DNA of 32,102 nucleotides. Source: Bacillus marinisedimentorum (GTDB lineage Bacteria > Bacillota > Bacilli > Bacillales > Bacillaceae_O). The notes beneath the pieces are model-generated. The model worked only from the letters and a program-made list of their open reading frames with translations. It was not told the DNA's origin and made no database searches. The stretch is from positions 1-32,102 of the forward strand of contig NZ_LWBL02000053.1 in assembly GCF_001644195.2 (NCBI RefSeq). The letters run 5' to 3'. The first letter of the stretch is position 1; every line of letters begins with the position of its first letter. Both the position numbers and the translations under genes were made by a program. Shown one piece after another: positions 8,711-16,807 of the stretch.

Positions 8711-8757
8711 GTTTTAAAAACAGGGAGGGAAAGCGGCTTGATTGCCGTTTCCCCCTC
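8711..8757 (-). terminator. Hairpin between nosZ and the downstream nos genes (attenuator candidate)
   Basis: On the minus strand AAACGGC and GCCGCTT pair around AATCAA, extended by flanking GAGGG and CCCTC. A run of five T follows a few bases later (8712-8721). It lies in the 75-base gap after the nosZ stop, inside the operon, so it may end most transcripts and leave nosZ mRNA in excess, or it may protect the nosZ 3' end. Confidence 0.6.
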
Positions 8758-8762
8758 TTTTT

Positions 8763-10634
8763 TTACTCAGCCTTCGGTTTGACGAGGAAGTATCCTGTCA
8801 TTTCCTGATGGAGTGCCGAGCAGAAATTCGAGCAGTAAATCGGATACGTGCCGGCTTTATCTGCTGTAAATTCAACTGTGTTCGTCTGTCCAGGCTGCAT
8901 TTCCATGTTTAGATCGTACTGGTTGATTGCAAATCCGTGTGTGATGTCCTGGTCAAGGTCAATGTTGGTGAGATGGATATACACTTTATCTCCTTCGTTC
9001 ACCTCGATAACATCAGGACGTTCGGCACCATGGTCAAAGATGAACTTCGATCTGAGTGCCACACCGTAAACATGAACCTCGTTGCCTTTTCGGACGATTT
9101 TTGCATCTTCCTGATTCCAGACCGAATTCTCACGCTTTTCTTCTTTCGGATACACTTTAATCGGATCCAGCTTATCCGCTTTGATCATCTGGGCATAGTG
9201 CGGCTCAGGGTTGACAGGTGCTGAGTGGATGACTTCCATTTTGTCCCCGGTCAAGTCGATCAGCTGCATTGATTCCGGATGGGATGGCCCGACTGACAGA
9301 TAACTGTCTTTCGCGATTTTGTTCAACGCAATGATGTATTTACCATCAGGGTCTACTGTGTCGCCTTCAGCTGCAACCGCATGGCCAGGTGAGTACTGAA
9401 CCGGTACGCGGTCAAGCGTTTCGCCTGTATTCGGATCCCATTTCACAATTTCAGAAGAAATGAACATCGTTGTATATGCCATGCCTTCATCGTCAAACTG
9501 GGTATGAAGCGGTCCGAGTGCATTTTCAGGATTCACTTCGCGTTCCATGACAGAGTCATAATTCAAAACAGGGATTCCGTTCTTCTCTCCAGCGAAATCT
9601 TTATTTTCAATGGCTTCGAATGCTTTTTCAAACGAGTAAACAGTGTTTGTCGGTGCAAGCTTTCCTGATGCGATGAACCGTTTGCCGTCAGGTGTAACAT
9701 CGACGCCGTGCGGTGATTTTGCAACAGGTACAAGGTACATGCCGCCTTTATGCTTTTCTGGGAAGATCATTTTCTGGTCTGTCACTTCATCATACTTGCC
9801 GTCTTTGACCATTTGTTCAAGCTCTTTCCAGTTGAACAGGACGATATAGTCACGGTCAGCCTGGGAAGCGTTGATTTCAAGGTTAGTCGTTGCTTCTTCC
9901 GTGTTGTAAGTCGTGATGACGGCCCAATCTTTTGATACGCCTTTACCGGCATCGGAAAGATCATAGGACCAAGGCGGAAGTGCAACCTGGTATGCGATAT
10001 CAAGTTTTTCGGTTTCCTGATTGAATGTGACGGCTGACATGACGCCGCGGTATTTTTCGCTGTAATCATCAAGTGACTCATACTCGCTTCCGATCGGAAC
10101 GGCGAAACGAGTCGGCAGGAACATGTACTCCGTATTTTCTGTGACGAACATCGCGCAGTGAGGGCCGCTTGTGTTCGGTACGTCCATCATATCGATCGTT
10201 GTGAATGTCTCAAGGTCCATTGCTGCGGCCCGGCTGTTGCCGACATCCGTCATGAACAAGTACTTGCCGTCATAATCCCCGTCTGTTTCCGAGAATGCAG
10301 GATGGTGCAAATCGCCCCACGTGTATTCACCCATCATTTCGCGTGAGTGTTTGTCAAATCCCCATCCTGTTGCTGAATCCGGAGAGAAAACTGGCAATGT
10401 GCGGATATGGCGCATGGACGGCACACCGTACACGAACATCTGGCCTGAGTGGCCGCCTGAAGCAAAGAGGTAATACTCATCTTTTTCACCAAACGGGACA
10501 TAAACCTTTTCCGCGTTCGATTTTTCGCTGGCATTTCCTTGCGGCTGTGACTGCGGGGAGAAATCGGTAAAAAAGATGAATGCGACTAAAAAACCTGCCA
10601 GCAAACCGGAGATTGCCGGTATTGTCTTCTTCAA
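8763..10634 (-). CDS. NosZ, nitrous oxide reductase, clade II (Sec type)
   Basis: 623 residues. The start is TTG at 10634, set by GGAGGTG six bases upstream. The enzyme reduces N2O to N2 on the outer side of the membrane. The N-terminus is LKKTIPAISGLLAGFLVAFIF, a plain Sec signal or anchor without a twin-arginine motif, which marks clade II. A seven-bladed propeller follows with the CuZ His sites DLHHP, GPHC, SPHGVD, GPLHTQF, SPGHAVAAEGD, GPSHPES and EPHY. The C-terminal cupredoxin domain carries the CuA site CSNFCSALHQEM (Cys601, Cys605, His609, Met612) plus the earlier His in THGF. All expected ligands appear intact. It follows the cytochrome c gene by 91 bases and leads the maturation genes. 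Confidence 0.96.
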   Translation of the reverse strand: MKKTIPAISGLLAGFLVAFIFFTDFSPQSQPQGNASEKSNAEKVYVPFGEKDEYYLFASGGHSGQMFVYGVPSMRHIRTLPVFSPDSATGWGFDKHSREMMGEYTWGDLHHPAFSETDGDYDGKYLFMTDVGNSRAAAMDLETFTTIDMMDVPNTSGPHCAMFVTENTEYMFLPTRFAVPIGSEYESLDDYSEKYRGVMSAVTFNQETEKLDIAYQVALPPWSYDLSDAGKGVSKDWAVITTYNTEEATTNLEINASQADRDYIVLFNWKELEQMVKDGKYDEVTDQKMIFPEKHKGGMYLVPVAKSPHGVDVTPDGKRFIASGKLAPTNTVYSFEKAFEAIENKDFAGEKNGIPVLNYDSVMEREVNPENALGPLHTQFDDEGMAYTTMFISSEIVKWDPNTGETLDRVPVQYSPGHAVAAEGDTVDPDGKYIIALNKIAKDSYLSVGPSHPESMQLIDLTGDKMEVIHSAPVNPEPHYAQMIKADKLDPIKVYPKEEKRENSVWNQEDAKIVRKGNEVHVYGVALRSKFIFDHGAERPDVIEVNEGDKVYIHLTNIDLDQDITHGFAINQYDLNMEMQPGQTNTVEFTADKAGTYPIYCSNFCSALHQEMTGYFLVKPKAE

Positions 10635-10725
10635 ATGAAACACCTCCAAATAGGTAGTAAATCCATTGGGTAACTTGGTTTTATAAAAACAATAGGGTCC
10701 GTTTCTTCTTTGAATCCGTTTACAA

Positions 10726-11202
10726 TTATTTTTCTGATGCAGCCTTCAATGCTTCCAGAACGGCGGCATGTTCTTCATCTGTCAGCGGCTGGCCGCCGAT
10801 TACACTCGACATGACTGCCGACGTCGGTTCTTTCAAAAATTCGCCAATCGGTTTGCCGTGCTTTCCTTCAACTGAGGTGTACGCGTCTGATAAATCCGGA
10901 CCGGTTGCTCCGCCTTCCAAATTCAATGAAGAAACAGAGTGGCACGCCAGGCATCCGCGCTGATCAAGGATTTCACCGCTGGCCGAAACAGTCTCTGCCC
11001 CGGAATCCTGATTGCTCTCTTCCTCTTTGGCTTCCGGTGCTTCATTTTCACCAGCGCTTTCCTCTGATGTACTGCTGTCATTCACTTCCGTTGAGGCTGA
11101 TTCTGAAGCTGAATCGGACTTGCCGAATCCTTCAAATGCGAAAAAACCTCCGCTGAAACCGACAACTGCTGCTGCAATGAAAATAATGAGCGTTTGCTTC
11201 AT
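10726..11202 (-). CDS. Membrane-anchored monohaem cytochrome c, electron donor to NosZ
   Basis: 158 residues. The ATG at 11202 follows AGGGGTG. An N-terminal helix (about 4-25) anchors it outside. A low-complexity acidic Ser/Glu linker (about 28-75) is followed by a small cytochrome c domain with CLACH (Cys84, Cys87, His88) and a probable axial Met131 in SAVMSSVIGG. It is the first gene of the nos operon and most likely passes electrons from the quinol chain to CuA of NosZ, like the NosC cytochromes of clade II clusters. The upstream FNR site controls it directly. Confidence 0.88.
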   Translation of the reverse strand: MKQTLIIFIAAAVVGFSGGFFAFEGFGKSDSASESASTEVNDSSTSEESAGENEAPEAKEEESNQDSGAETVSASGEILDQRGCLACHSVSSLNLEGGATGPDLSDAYTSVEGKHGKPIGEFLKEPTSAVMSSVIGGQPLTDEEHAAVLEALKAASEK

Positions 11203-11253
11203 ATTTTCACCCCTTTCATCTGGTTTGAATGGGACATGTTGTTCCCTATCGTT

Positions 11254-11303
11254 CGCTTTCATCTTATGCAATTATCAAACAAACAAGTGTGATACCAATC
11301 ACT
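11254..11303 (-). promoter_or_regulatory. FNR-activated promoter of the nos operon
   Basis: TGTGA-TACCAA-TCACT (11288-11303) matches the Bacillus Fnr consensus TGTGA-N6-TCACA in all but the last base. Downstream on the minus strand TAAGAT (11261-11266) can serve as -10. With the start site at 11254 this puts the FNR box centre at 11295.5, exactly -41.5, the classic activating position. The message would start about 52 bases before the cytochrome ATG. Confidence 0.8.
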
Positions 11304-11374
11304 ATTTGCCTGTTTTCACCCAACTTTTGTGCTCAGTTTCACACTTTCTTCATATTTCGCACATAAATACACCT

Positions 11375-11391
11375 CAGTGTATAAAACACTG
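11375..11391. promoter_or_regulatory. Inverted repeat upstream of the nos promoter
   Basis: CAGTGT-ATAAA-ACACTG is a perfect 6-bp inverted repeat about 80 bases upstream of the FNR box and just before repeat copy 2. It could be a regulator site or a small hairpin. No regulator is identified. Confidence 0.3.
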
Positions 11392-11395
11392 CAAA

Positions 11396-11491
11396 GTGAC
11401 AGGCACCTGTCGAATTTTGCGCATACAAAAAGCCCGGTTATCCGGGCTTTATCGTGTTTGATTCGACATATATCGACGAGTGACAGGCACC
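11396..11491. repeat. Terminator-bearing interspersed repeat, copy 2
   Basis: A 96-bp element with the same architecture as copy 1: direct GTGACAGGCACC ends (11396-11407, 11480-11491), TGTCGA and TCGACA inside, and an AGCCCGG/CCGGGCT hairpin (11431-11448). It ends 3 bases from the stop codon of the DUF2243 gene, whose transcript it would terminate before the nos promoter. Confidence 0.85.
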
Positions 11492-11494
11492 GCT

Positions 11495-11932
11495 TCATTC
11501 CTCCTTCGGATGCAATGCCCAGCCGATCAAAAACAGGATCAGGCCGATGAGCAGAAAGGCGATATCATAGAGCAGCGGGTTTTCTGACGCCGGGCGCACC
11601 CGGTGCAGCTGCAAAATATGATGATCGATAATACCCTCAATAAGGTTAAATGCCCCCGCCCCCATCAGAATGCCGGAGGTGAATGTCCGGAGGCTGGTGC
11701 CAAGTTCTCCGCGTTGTGCGTGACGGAATATATTGACGCCGCCCCATAAGAGCAAAGCGGAGAACAGAATGGTAAACAGCCCGTCAGTGAAGATCGCCAG
11801 GCCAACATGATCATGGTCCAGCATATGGTGCCACTGCAGCAGCTGGTGAAATAGTATGCCGTCAATCGCACCCCCTGCGCCGAGGCCTAAAAGGATGGCT
11901 GAAGTCAAAAGGTTCCGATTTTCGTGTTCCAT
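11495..11932 (-). CDS. DUF2243 family membrane protein, paralogue 1
   Basis: 145 residues, start ATG 11932 after AAGGGGG. Four hydrophobic helices are seen. It is rich in conserved His at helix ends: GAIDGILFHQLLQWHHM (about 21-37), NLIEGIIDHHILQLHRVRP (about 96-114). This is the DUF2243 pattern, a family of unknown function. The His clusters suggest metal or haem contact, but nothing proves it. A close paralogue is encoded at 19106-19552. The stop codon lies 3 bases from repeat copy 2. It is upstream of, and separated by a terminator from, the nos operon on the same strand. Confidence 0.85.
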   Translation of the reverse strand: MEHENRNLLTSAILLGLGAGGAIDGILFHQLLQWHHMLDHDHVGLAIFTDGLFTILFSALLLWGGVNIFRHAQRGELGTSLRTFTSGILMGAGAFNLIEGIIDHHILQLHRVRPASENPLLYDIAFLLIGLILFLIGWALHPKEE

Positions 11933-12060
11933 CTATTTTCCCCCTTGCCTGTTTGTTTCCCTGGTTCTATCTTAGAAGCGTCTATTGTTAAGGATAAATA
12001 AGGAAATGCAGCTATCCTGTTATTTACCTACCCCCTGTTAAGGAAAATGGAACGTTCTTT

Positions 12061-12378
12061 TCATCCTCTGGCATCAGGAACTGAACGCTTAACGTTTACC
12101 GAAATAAACAGTCCGAGTGCCAGCCAGCCCAAGGTGATGACAGCTGCAGCAATAAGGACCGGCACCGCCCCGAAAGCAGTTATCAAAAAGATGGAAGCCG
12201 CTGTAACAAAACCTCCGCCAACGAATACATCAACAAGCATCTGCTTGTAGCTGAATGCATCCTTAGCGGGGGTTTCATTGCCCGGATCCGCCAGTTTTAT
12301 GAAGAGCAGCCCGGCTGCACTCATGCCAAGCGACTGGGCAAGGTCGCCAATTGCCGGGCCGAACCAGTGATCCGGCAA
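12061..12378 (-). CDS. Small membrane protein of unknown function
   Basis: 105 residues if the TTG at 12378 is used; the only nearby ribosome site is a weak AGGA, so the true start may be the ATG at 12324. Two strong hydrophobic segments are visible near 51-67 (VFVGGGFVTAASIFLIT) and 69-93 (FGAVPVLIAAAVITLGWLALGLFIS), with a short basic tail. I do not recognise the family. It lies 128 bases upstream of the DUF2243 gene on the same strand and could share its transcript. Confidence 0.5.
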   Translation of the reverse strand: MPDHWFGPAIGDLAQSLGMSAAGLLFIKLADPGNETPAKDAFSYKQMLVDVFVGGGFVTAASIFLITAFGAVPVLIAAAVITLGWLALGLFISVNVKRSVPDARG

Positions 12379-12709
12379 AATCCTGTGTGTAATAACCTTT
12401 TTTTAAATTAGCAGCAATATTTATGAAAACAACCTTTCAAAAAATAAAACAGTGATTGAGGTTTATTATCCTAATGCGTTCGAATAAATCCCCAATCCAT
12501 AACTCACATTTCTTCCAAAAATCTCGACATCATCCGACTAATAAAGGGAAAATGAACGCAGGAAAAAGGGTAGGATTTCATCACTTTTCTTCATATCTGA
12601 AACTATTTAGGATGGAAGAACCCTTTTTCATCACTCGGAAGGGTAAAAAGTCTTCAAAGGCGAAGCGGTATACCTGAACACCACTTTACTTTTTCAAGGA
12701 GGAATGTTT
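12379..12709. other. Intergenic region before the carboxypeptidase gene
   Basis: These 331 bases are AT-rich and hold no supported gene. A 73-codon plus-strand reading frame (12456-12677) lacks a ribosome site and shows no protein-like composition. No clear promoter hexamers or hairpins were found. Confidence 0.5.
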
Positions 12710-13753
12710 GTGAAGAAAAAGCTTTTAAACATCGCTTTATCAGGTATGCTGTTGGGTGCCGGTTCAATGTCAGTTTTTGAAGGTCAGGCCCTTGCCGGTG
12801 AAGGCCCGAATTATAACGGAAATGAAACGATTAAGAATGAACGCCTTCATTCGTACGATGAAATGGTGACGCTGCTTGAACGGGTTGACCGGCAGTCTGA
12901 AGCATTGGATCTGGAAGTGTACGGCCAGTCGGTGAATAATCGGGATCTCTACATAGCAAAATTCATTCAAAATCCCGAAAACCCTACTATCCTGTTCCTG
13001 ACACAGCAGCACGGAAATGAAGTCCTCACGACAGAAGGCGCCTTGAGAATGATTCAGTATTTGAGCACAAGCAGCCAGGAGGTCAAGGATGTCCTTGAAA
13101 ACGTCAATATCCTTATTGCACCGCGGCTTAATGTCGATGGCGCTGAGGGGGATGTCAATTTTTCACTGGATGACTATGTTGCAGGAACGCACACACGGTA
13201 CAATGCGAATGGGATCGATCTAAACCGCGACCATGTCGACCGGAACGAACCTGAAACCGCCGCACTCCACCAGAACGTCCTCCAGAAATACAAACCAGAC
13301 TATATGATTGACCTTCATCACCAGGGAACTCAGACTACACTCGGAGACAGTGATAAGCTCGTATCCGGCTCGATCCTTTACCCGACAAATGAAAATGTTG
13401 ATCCGGAAGTCCGTGAACGCTCCAAGCAGCTCGGCGCGGTCGTTTATGATGCTGTTGAAGAGCGGGGCTTCGGCACGCTGTCGAAATATAACGGCGGGAC
13501 AGCTCCCACCATCAGCCGAAACGGACTTGCAGTCGAGTACGGCGTATCGACATTGCTTCTGGAAATGCGCGGCATGGCGGATCACTATTACGAGCCATAC
13601 GTACTGGGCCAGAAAAGCAACGGATACTTGATCCAGCAAGCCGTCATTGCCATGAAAGCTGCAGCGGAAGCAATCGCCGACGGCTCGATCGAAACAGCGG
13701 ACACTTCCTTCTGGGATACTTTGCCGCCGAGCGGATGGAAGGATACAGAATAA
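12710..13753 (+). CDS. Secreted M14-family zinc carboxypeptidase
   Basis: 347 residues. The start is GTG at 12710, seven bases after AAGGAGG; an ATG two codons earlier is too close to that site. The signal peptide VKKKLLNIALSGMLLGAGSMSVFEGQALA is typical of Gram-positive export. The M14 zinc and catalytic residues are present: QQHGNE (His and Glu zinc ligands, HxxE), RLNVDGAEG with GIDLNRDH (substrate Asn-Arg), DLHHQG (third zinc His) and LLEMRG (catalytic Glu). It should trim C-terminal residues from peptides, or cell-wall peptides, outside the cell. It stands alone and is followed by a hairpin at 13812. Confidence 0.9.
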   Translation: MKKKLLNIALSGMLLGAGSMSVFEGQALAGEGPNYNGNETIKNERLHSYDEMVTLLERVDRQSEALDLEVYGQSVNNRDLYIAKFIQNPENPTILFLTQQHGNEVLTTEGALRMIQYLSTSSQEVKDVLENVNILIAPRLNVDGAEGDVNFSLDDYVAGTHTRYNANGIDLNRDHVDRNEPETAALHQNVLQKYKPDYMIDLHHQGTQTTLGDSDKLVSGSILYPTNENVDPEVRERSKQLGAVVYDAVEERGFGTLSKYNGGTAPTISRNGLAVEYGVSTLLLEMRGMADHYYEPYVLGQKSNGYLIQQAVIAMKAAAEAIADGSIETADTSFWDTLPPSGWKDTE

Positions 13754-13811
13754 TAACCAGCTTACAAGATGGACACAAAAAGCTAAAAATCCCTCCTTAA
13801 CACGTTTAATA

Positions 13812-13865
13812 ACAAGAAGAACAGCGGGCCACACCGTAAAAGTGATGGTCGGCTGTTCTTCTTGT
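13812..13865. terminator. Long hairpin between convergent genes
   Basis: A perfect 14-bp stem, ACAAGAAGAACAGC with GCTGTTCTTCTTGT, encloses 26 bases that can pair further. It lies between the ends of the carboxypeptidase and the tag gene. There is no strong U-run on the plus strand and only TTATT on the minus strand, so it may terminate weakly or protect 3' ends. Confidence 0.45.
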
Positions 13866-14025
13866 AAGAGTTGATATAAGGCCTTGAATGAAGCAATTAT
13901 CCTACTGATTATGGTGCTATTCGTGTGTTGAATCATCGTATATCATTTTGTGTTTTCTCTTTTTCAACCGAACCGGTTACCTCCCAGCGCAGCCCGGGGC
14001 CTTTGGTATATGTATTACTATTGCC

Positions 14026-14586
14026 TCAACTGGTGACTGCCTCGCGGAAATCACAATCGATCAGATGGTCGTTCACCATACCTGCCGCTTGCATATACGA
14101 ATAGCAGATTGTCGATCCAACAAACTTGAAGCCCCTTTTTTTCAAATCCTTGCTTATCGCAGCGCTTTCCGGTGTTGTGACCGGTACTTCCTTCACACTT
14201 GTCCATTCATTCATAAGAGTTTCACCGCCGGTAAATTGCCAGATGTATTCATTGAACGTTCCATACTCTTCCTGTACTTTCAGAAACGCTTTCGCATTTG
14301 AGATTGCTGCATTGATTTTCATTTTATTGCGGACAATTCCCGGATCATCCAGGAGCTCCATCACTTTTTCCTCTCCATATCCAGCAACAATCTCTGGCAC
14401 AAAATGATCAAATGCCTGCAAATAATTCTCGCGCTTCTTTAAAATGGTCGACCAGCTCAAGCCCGCCTGTGCCCCTTCCAGTATCAGCATTTCAAACAAT
14501 TTTCTGTCATCATGAACCGGTTTTCCCCATTCCTCATCATGATATTTCTGATATAACGGATCCTTTACATCCCAGCATCTTTTCAC
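14026..14586 (-). CDS. DNA-3-methyladenine glycosylase I
   Basis: 186 residues, close to the usual Tag length. GTG start at 14586 after GGGGGAG. It removes 3-methyladenine from alkylated DNA in base excision repair. The zinc-snap residues are in place: Cys4 in MKRCW, His16 in YQKYHDEEWG, and His174 and Cys178 in NDHLIDCDF. The catalytic region LFEMLILEGAQAGLSWSTILKKRE is the most conserved part of the family. The GNAT gene lies 37 bases upstream on the same strand and may be co-transcribed. Confidence 0.95.
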   Translation of the reverse strand: MKRCWDVKDPLYQKYHDEEWGKPVHDDRKLFEMLILEGAQAGLSWSTILKKRENYLQAFDHFVPEIVAGYGEEKVMELLDDPGIVRNKMKINAAISNAKAFLKVQEEYGTFNEYIWQFTGGETLMNEWTSVKEVPVTTPESAAISKDLKKRGFKFVGSTICYSYMQAAGMVNDHLIDCDFREAVTS

Positions 14587-14623
14587 GCTTATCTCCCCCT
14601 ATTTTATAAGCAATAAGTGCCTT

Positions 14624-15127
14624 CTATGTATGATGAACACTGTACAAACAAAGCAGCTTTCCCCATTTTACAATTTCTTTTTCAAAACTCAGGCCTGCCC
14701 TCTCCGCCACTTTTACCGAAGAAAGATTTTCAGGGTCAATTAAAGAGATGATCCGCTCCAGGCCGAGTTGTTGAAAACCGTAATTTTTACATGCCAGGGC
14801 CGCTTCCGTTGCAAGGCCTTTACCCCAGTGTTTCCGAGCGAACAGATAGCCAAGCTCAAGCTCAACGCTATCGGCTATCTTCTGCGGGACCAGCCCGCAC
14901 TGGCCTGCGAATTGCCCGGTTTCTTTCATTTCGGCAACCCACATCCCCATGCCGAACTTCCGGTAATTATCCTGTGTCCACTTGATCCATTCAAGTGTAT
15001 CGTGCCTGTCCTTTGTTGACGGATAATATTTCATCGCGGCAGGATCCGAAAAAATTTCCAATAAGTATGCCGCATCATCTTCTTCCATTGTCCTTAACCG
15101 CATGCGTTGTGTTTCGAGGACCTTCAT
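14624..15127 (-). CDS. GNAT acetyltransferase, RimJ/RimL type
   Basis: 167 residues with the typical opening LETQRMRLRTMEEDDAAYLLEIFSDP. The acetyl-CoA loop is RKHWGKGLATEAALACKNYGF (about 98-118), followed by LERIISLIDPENLSSVKVAERAGL, where the Asn-Ser helix of this subfamily sits. RimJ/RimL relatives acetylate protein N-termini or small molecules such as antibiotics; the substrate is unknown here. The ATG at 15127 follows GAAAGG at long spacing. It lies between the flavodoxin-like gene and tag, all on the same strand with short gaps. Confidence 0.88.
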   Translation of the reverse strand: MKVLETQRMRLRTMEEDDAAYLLEIFSDPAAMKYYPSTKDRHDTLEWIKWTQDNYRKFGMGMWVAEMKETGQFAGQCGLVPQKIADSVELELGYLFARKHWGKGLATEAALACKNYGFQQLGLERIISLIDPENLSSVKVAERAGLSFEKEIVKWGKLLCLYSVHHT

Positions 15128-15157
15128 GAGATCATGCCTTTCACAAAATATAATCAG

Positions 15158-15622
15158 TTAATATAAGAGTTTTGACAGGATCACCTTTGTCCATTCTTCG
15201 GCTTCCTTCAATTGGGACGGTTTGAGCGGTCCCTGCCTTCCGGCTACGAAAAAGCTTTTCGGTTCAACAACCGGCTGGAGGTCAAACCTCTTTACACGTC
15301 TTGAAAGCCTGAATGCAGCCGAACCGGATTTCCATCTGGGCACATCATATCGGGTATCAAAAACAGCCGTTTGCCGGGACTTCAAGCTTAACGTACTCAA
15401 TTCCTCCACAAGCTTCTCCATGGCTGGAGAGGGCCTGTGTCTCTGGGTGGGGCAGCCGATAACCAGAAAATCAAAGTTGGAGAGATTTCCAGTTTTAAAA
15501 GTGCCCGCCAGCAGTACCTCAGTATCAAAACGGGTTCCTAAAACCATTGCAATCCGCCTGGCGACAGCCTCCGTATTTCCGTACGCAGAATCATATACAA
15601 CAGCCGCTGCTTGTTTCTTCAT
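15158..15622 (-). CDS. Flavodoxin-domain protein
   Basis: 154 residues from ATG 15622, which follows GGAAGGAAGGG; an upstream in-frame GTG lies before that ribosome site. AVVYDSAYGNTEAVARRIA is the FMN phosphate loop (T/S-x-x-x-N-T), followed by FLVIGCPTQRHRPSPAMEKLV, where flavodoxins contact the isoalloxazine ring. It is a small single-domain protein, probably a redox carrier or oxygen-stress protein. It lies 30 bases upstream of the RimJ/RimL-like gene. Confidence 0.85.
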   Translation of the reverse strand: MKKQAAAVVYDSAYGNTEAVARRIAMVLGTRFDTEVLLAGTFKTGNLSNFDFLVIGCPTQRHRPSPAMEKLVEELSTLSLKSRQTAVFDTRYDVPRWKSGSAAFRLSRRVKRFDLQPVVEPKSFFVAGRQGPLKPSQLKEAEEWTKVILSKLLY

Positions 15623-15720
15623 TTTTTCAACCCTTCCTTCCGAGGCGGTTCGAATCACTTTTTATTTCTTCATTCGCAAGCATGATTCCTTTATCGGCAA
15701 GTAAATACCGCTACGGAACG

Positions 15721-15751
15721 AAAAAATGCATCTGAAGACAGATGCATTTTT
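15721..15751 (-). terminator. Terminator of the XRE-PAS regulator gene
   Basis: ATGCATCT and AGATGCAT flank a 6-base loop, with A6 on the left and T5 on the right, so a U-run follows on either strand. It lies 7 bases past the regulator stop codon. Confidence 0.8.
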
Positions 15752-15757
15752 CCCTGA

Positions 15758-16330
15758 TTAATTAACTTGTAAATCTACAGGCGGATCAGAACTGTCCACT
15801 TCCGATTCAGCGAGTTCGCTGATTATCGTGACGATACCCATAACTTCCCTATTTTCATCAAGACGGCACCTTGCGTATACATCAAACGATTTCATCTTTT
15901 CCCCAAACCCAAGCTGCACCGTTTGCCTTACCGGCGCCGGCGCGGCTGCCGCTTCTTTCATGATGGCTGTAAGGTTTTCAGAACCTGTTATGTGCAGTTC
16001 ATCCGGATACTTGCCGAGCATATCTTCTACGCGAAGCGTTGCAAATGGATTTAAAACCCATGTATACCGGTAATCCGGGTCACTGTAAGCGACTGTAACA
16101 TGTGAGCCTTCAAGAGCAAATTGAAAAGGCTCACTGAAATAATCACTGAAGAACATGGTAGGGTTGAATCCGAGCACTGCAGCAATATTTTTTGCGACGG
16201 TCACACTCGGGTCGCGCTGGCCGTTTTCAATTTGGGCATAGAATCCCCTGTTGATGAAAGATTTGGATGCCACCTGTTCCTGTGTCAGCCCGATGTGTTT
16301 TCTTAACTTGATGAGCCAATCCCTTTTCAT
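15758..16330 (-). CDS. XRE-family regulator with C-terminal PAS-like domain
   Basis: 190 residues from ATG 16330 (a GTG three codons earlier is possible). Residues 1-60 are a Cro/CI helix-turn-helix: LRKHIGLTQEQVASKSFINRGFYAQIENGQRDPSV. From about 75 onward it resembles a PAS sensor fold: SDPDYRYTWVLNPFATLRVEDMLGK, close to the D-x-RYTW-x-x-NP opening seen in some histidine-kinase PAS domains, ending in VYARCRLDENREVMGIVTIISEL. A helix-turn-helix joined to a PAS fold suggests a one-component sensor for a small ligand or redox state. It is divergent from the Spo0E-like gene and has an inverted repeat at its own promoter. Confidence 0.85.
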   Translation of the reverse strand: MKRDWLIKLRKHIGLTQEQVASKSFINRGFYAQIENGQRDPSVTVAKNIAAVLGFNPTMFFSDYFSEPFQFALEGSHVTVAYSDPDYRYTWVLNPFATLRVEDMLGKYPDELHITGSENLTAIMKEAAAAPAPVRQTVQLGFGEKMKSFDVYARCRLDENREVMGIVTIISELAESEVDSSDPPVDLQVN

Positions 16331-16409
16331 AATCCTCACACCTGAAATGTTGTTATTAAAAAGTTGTCACATACCTTTATTCCATGATACCGCAAATTTG
16401 TGAAGACTT

Positions 16410-16449
16410 ATTATACTGTGCCTCAAAACATGTGCGTCTATTTGACGCA
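16410..16449 (-). promoter_or_regulatory. Promoter and candidate operator of the XRE-PAS regulator
   Basis: On the minus strand TATAAT (16410-16415) is a perfect -10. About 17-20 bases upstream sits TGCGTC-TATTT-GACGCA (16433-16449), a perfect 6-bp inverted repeat covering the -35 zone. A two-fold site over the promoter of an XRE regulator suggests self-control. Confidence 0.5.
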
Positions 16450-16586
16450 ATGTTTTTCTCGGGATAAACACCCATTTTCCTTAATAAAGTTTATACTTGT
16501 AGAGTTATTATCAATATTTAAGATCAATCTATATATAAAGGCACAAATTTATATAAAAGAGAACATTTAACTGGATGTGTGGAAAA

Positions 16587-16745
16587 ATGAAATCAAACCG
16601 CCTGGAGAAGGAAATTGAAAAAAAGAGGGCAGAAATGACCAGCCTTGCGCAGAAGTACGGTGTCCGGCATGTTGTCACGCTGTCAGCAAGCCAGGAACTC
16701 GATCAGCTGATTCTCCGTTTTCTGAAAACCCGGCTGAAAAAATGA
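16587..16745 (+). CDS. Spo0E-family aspartyl-phosphate phosphatase
   Basis: 52 residues beginning MKSNRLEKEIEKKRAEM and carrying SASQELDQLILRF, the SQELD signature of Spo0E, YisI and YnzD. These small helical-hairpin proteins remove phosphate from Spo0A and so hold back sporulation. I choose ATG 16587, seven bases after GGATGTG; an in-frame ATG at 16575 is also possible. Length and motif position match the family. It stands alone, divergent from the XRE-PAS regulator, and is the best single sign that the host forms spores. Confidence 0.88.
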   Translation: MKSNRLEKEIEKKRAEMTSLAQKYGVRHVVTLSASQELDQLILRFLKTRLKK

Positions 16746-16807
16746 CGATACAGGCTGCGCCTCCCTTCCTTGTCAGGTCGGCCGGTATCATACAGATTCT
16801 TCCATTG

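Noticed and set aside
12456-12677. Possible 73-residue gene upstream of the carboxypeptidase
   Set aside because: No Shine-Dalgarno site, atypical composition and no family resemblance.
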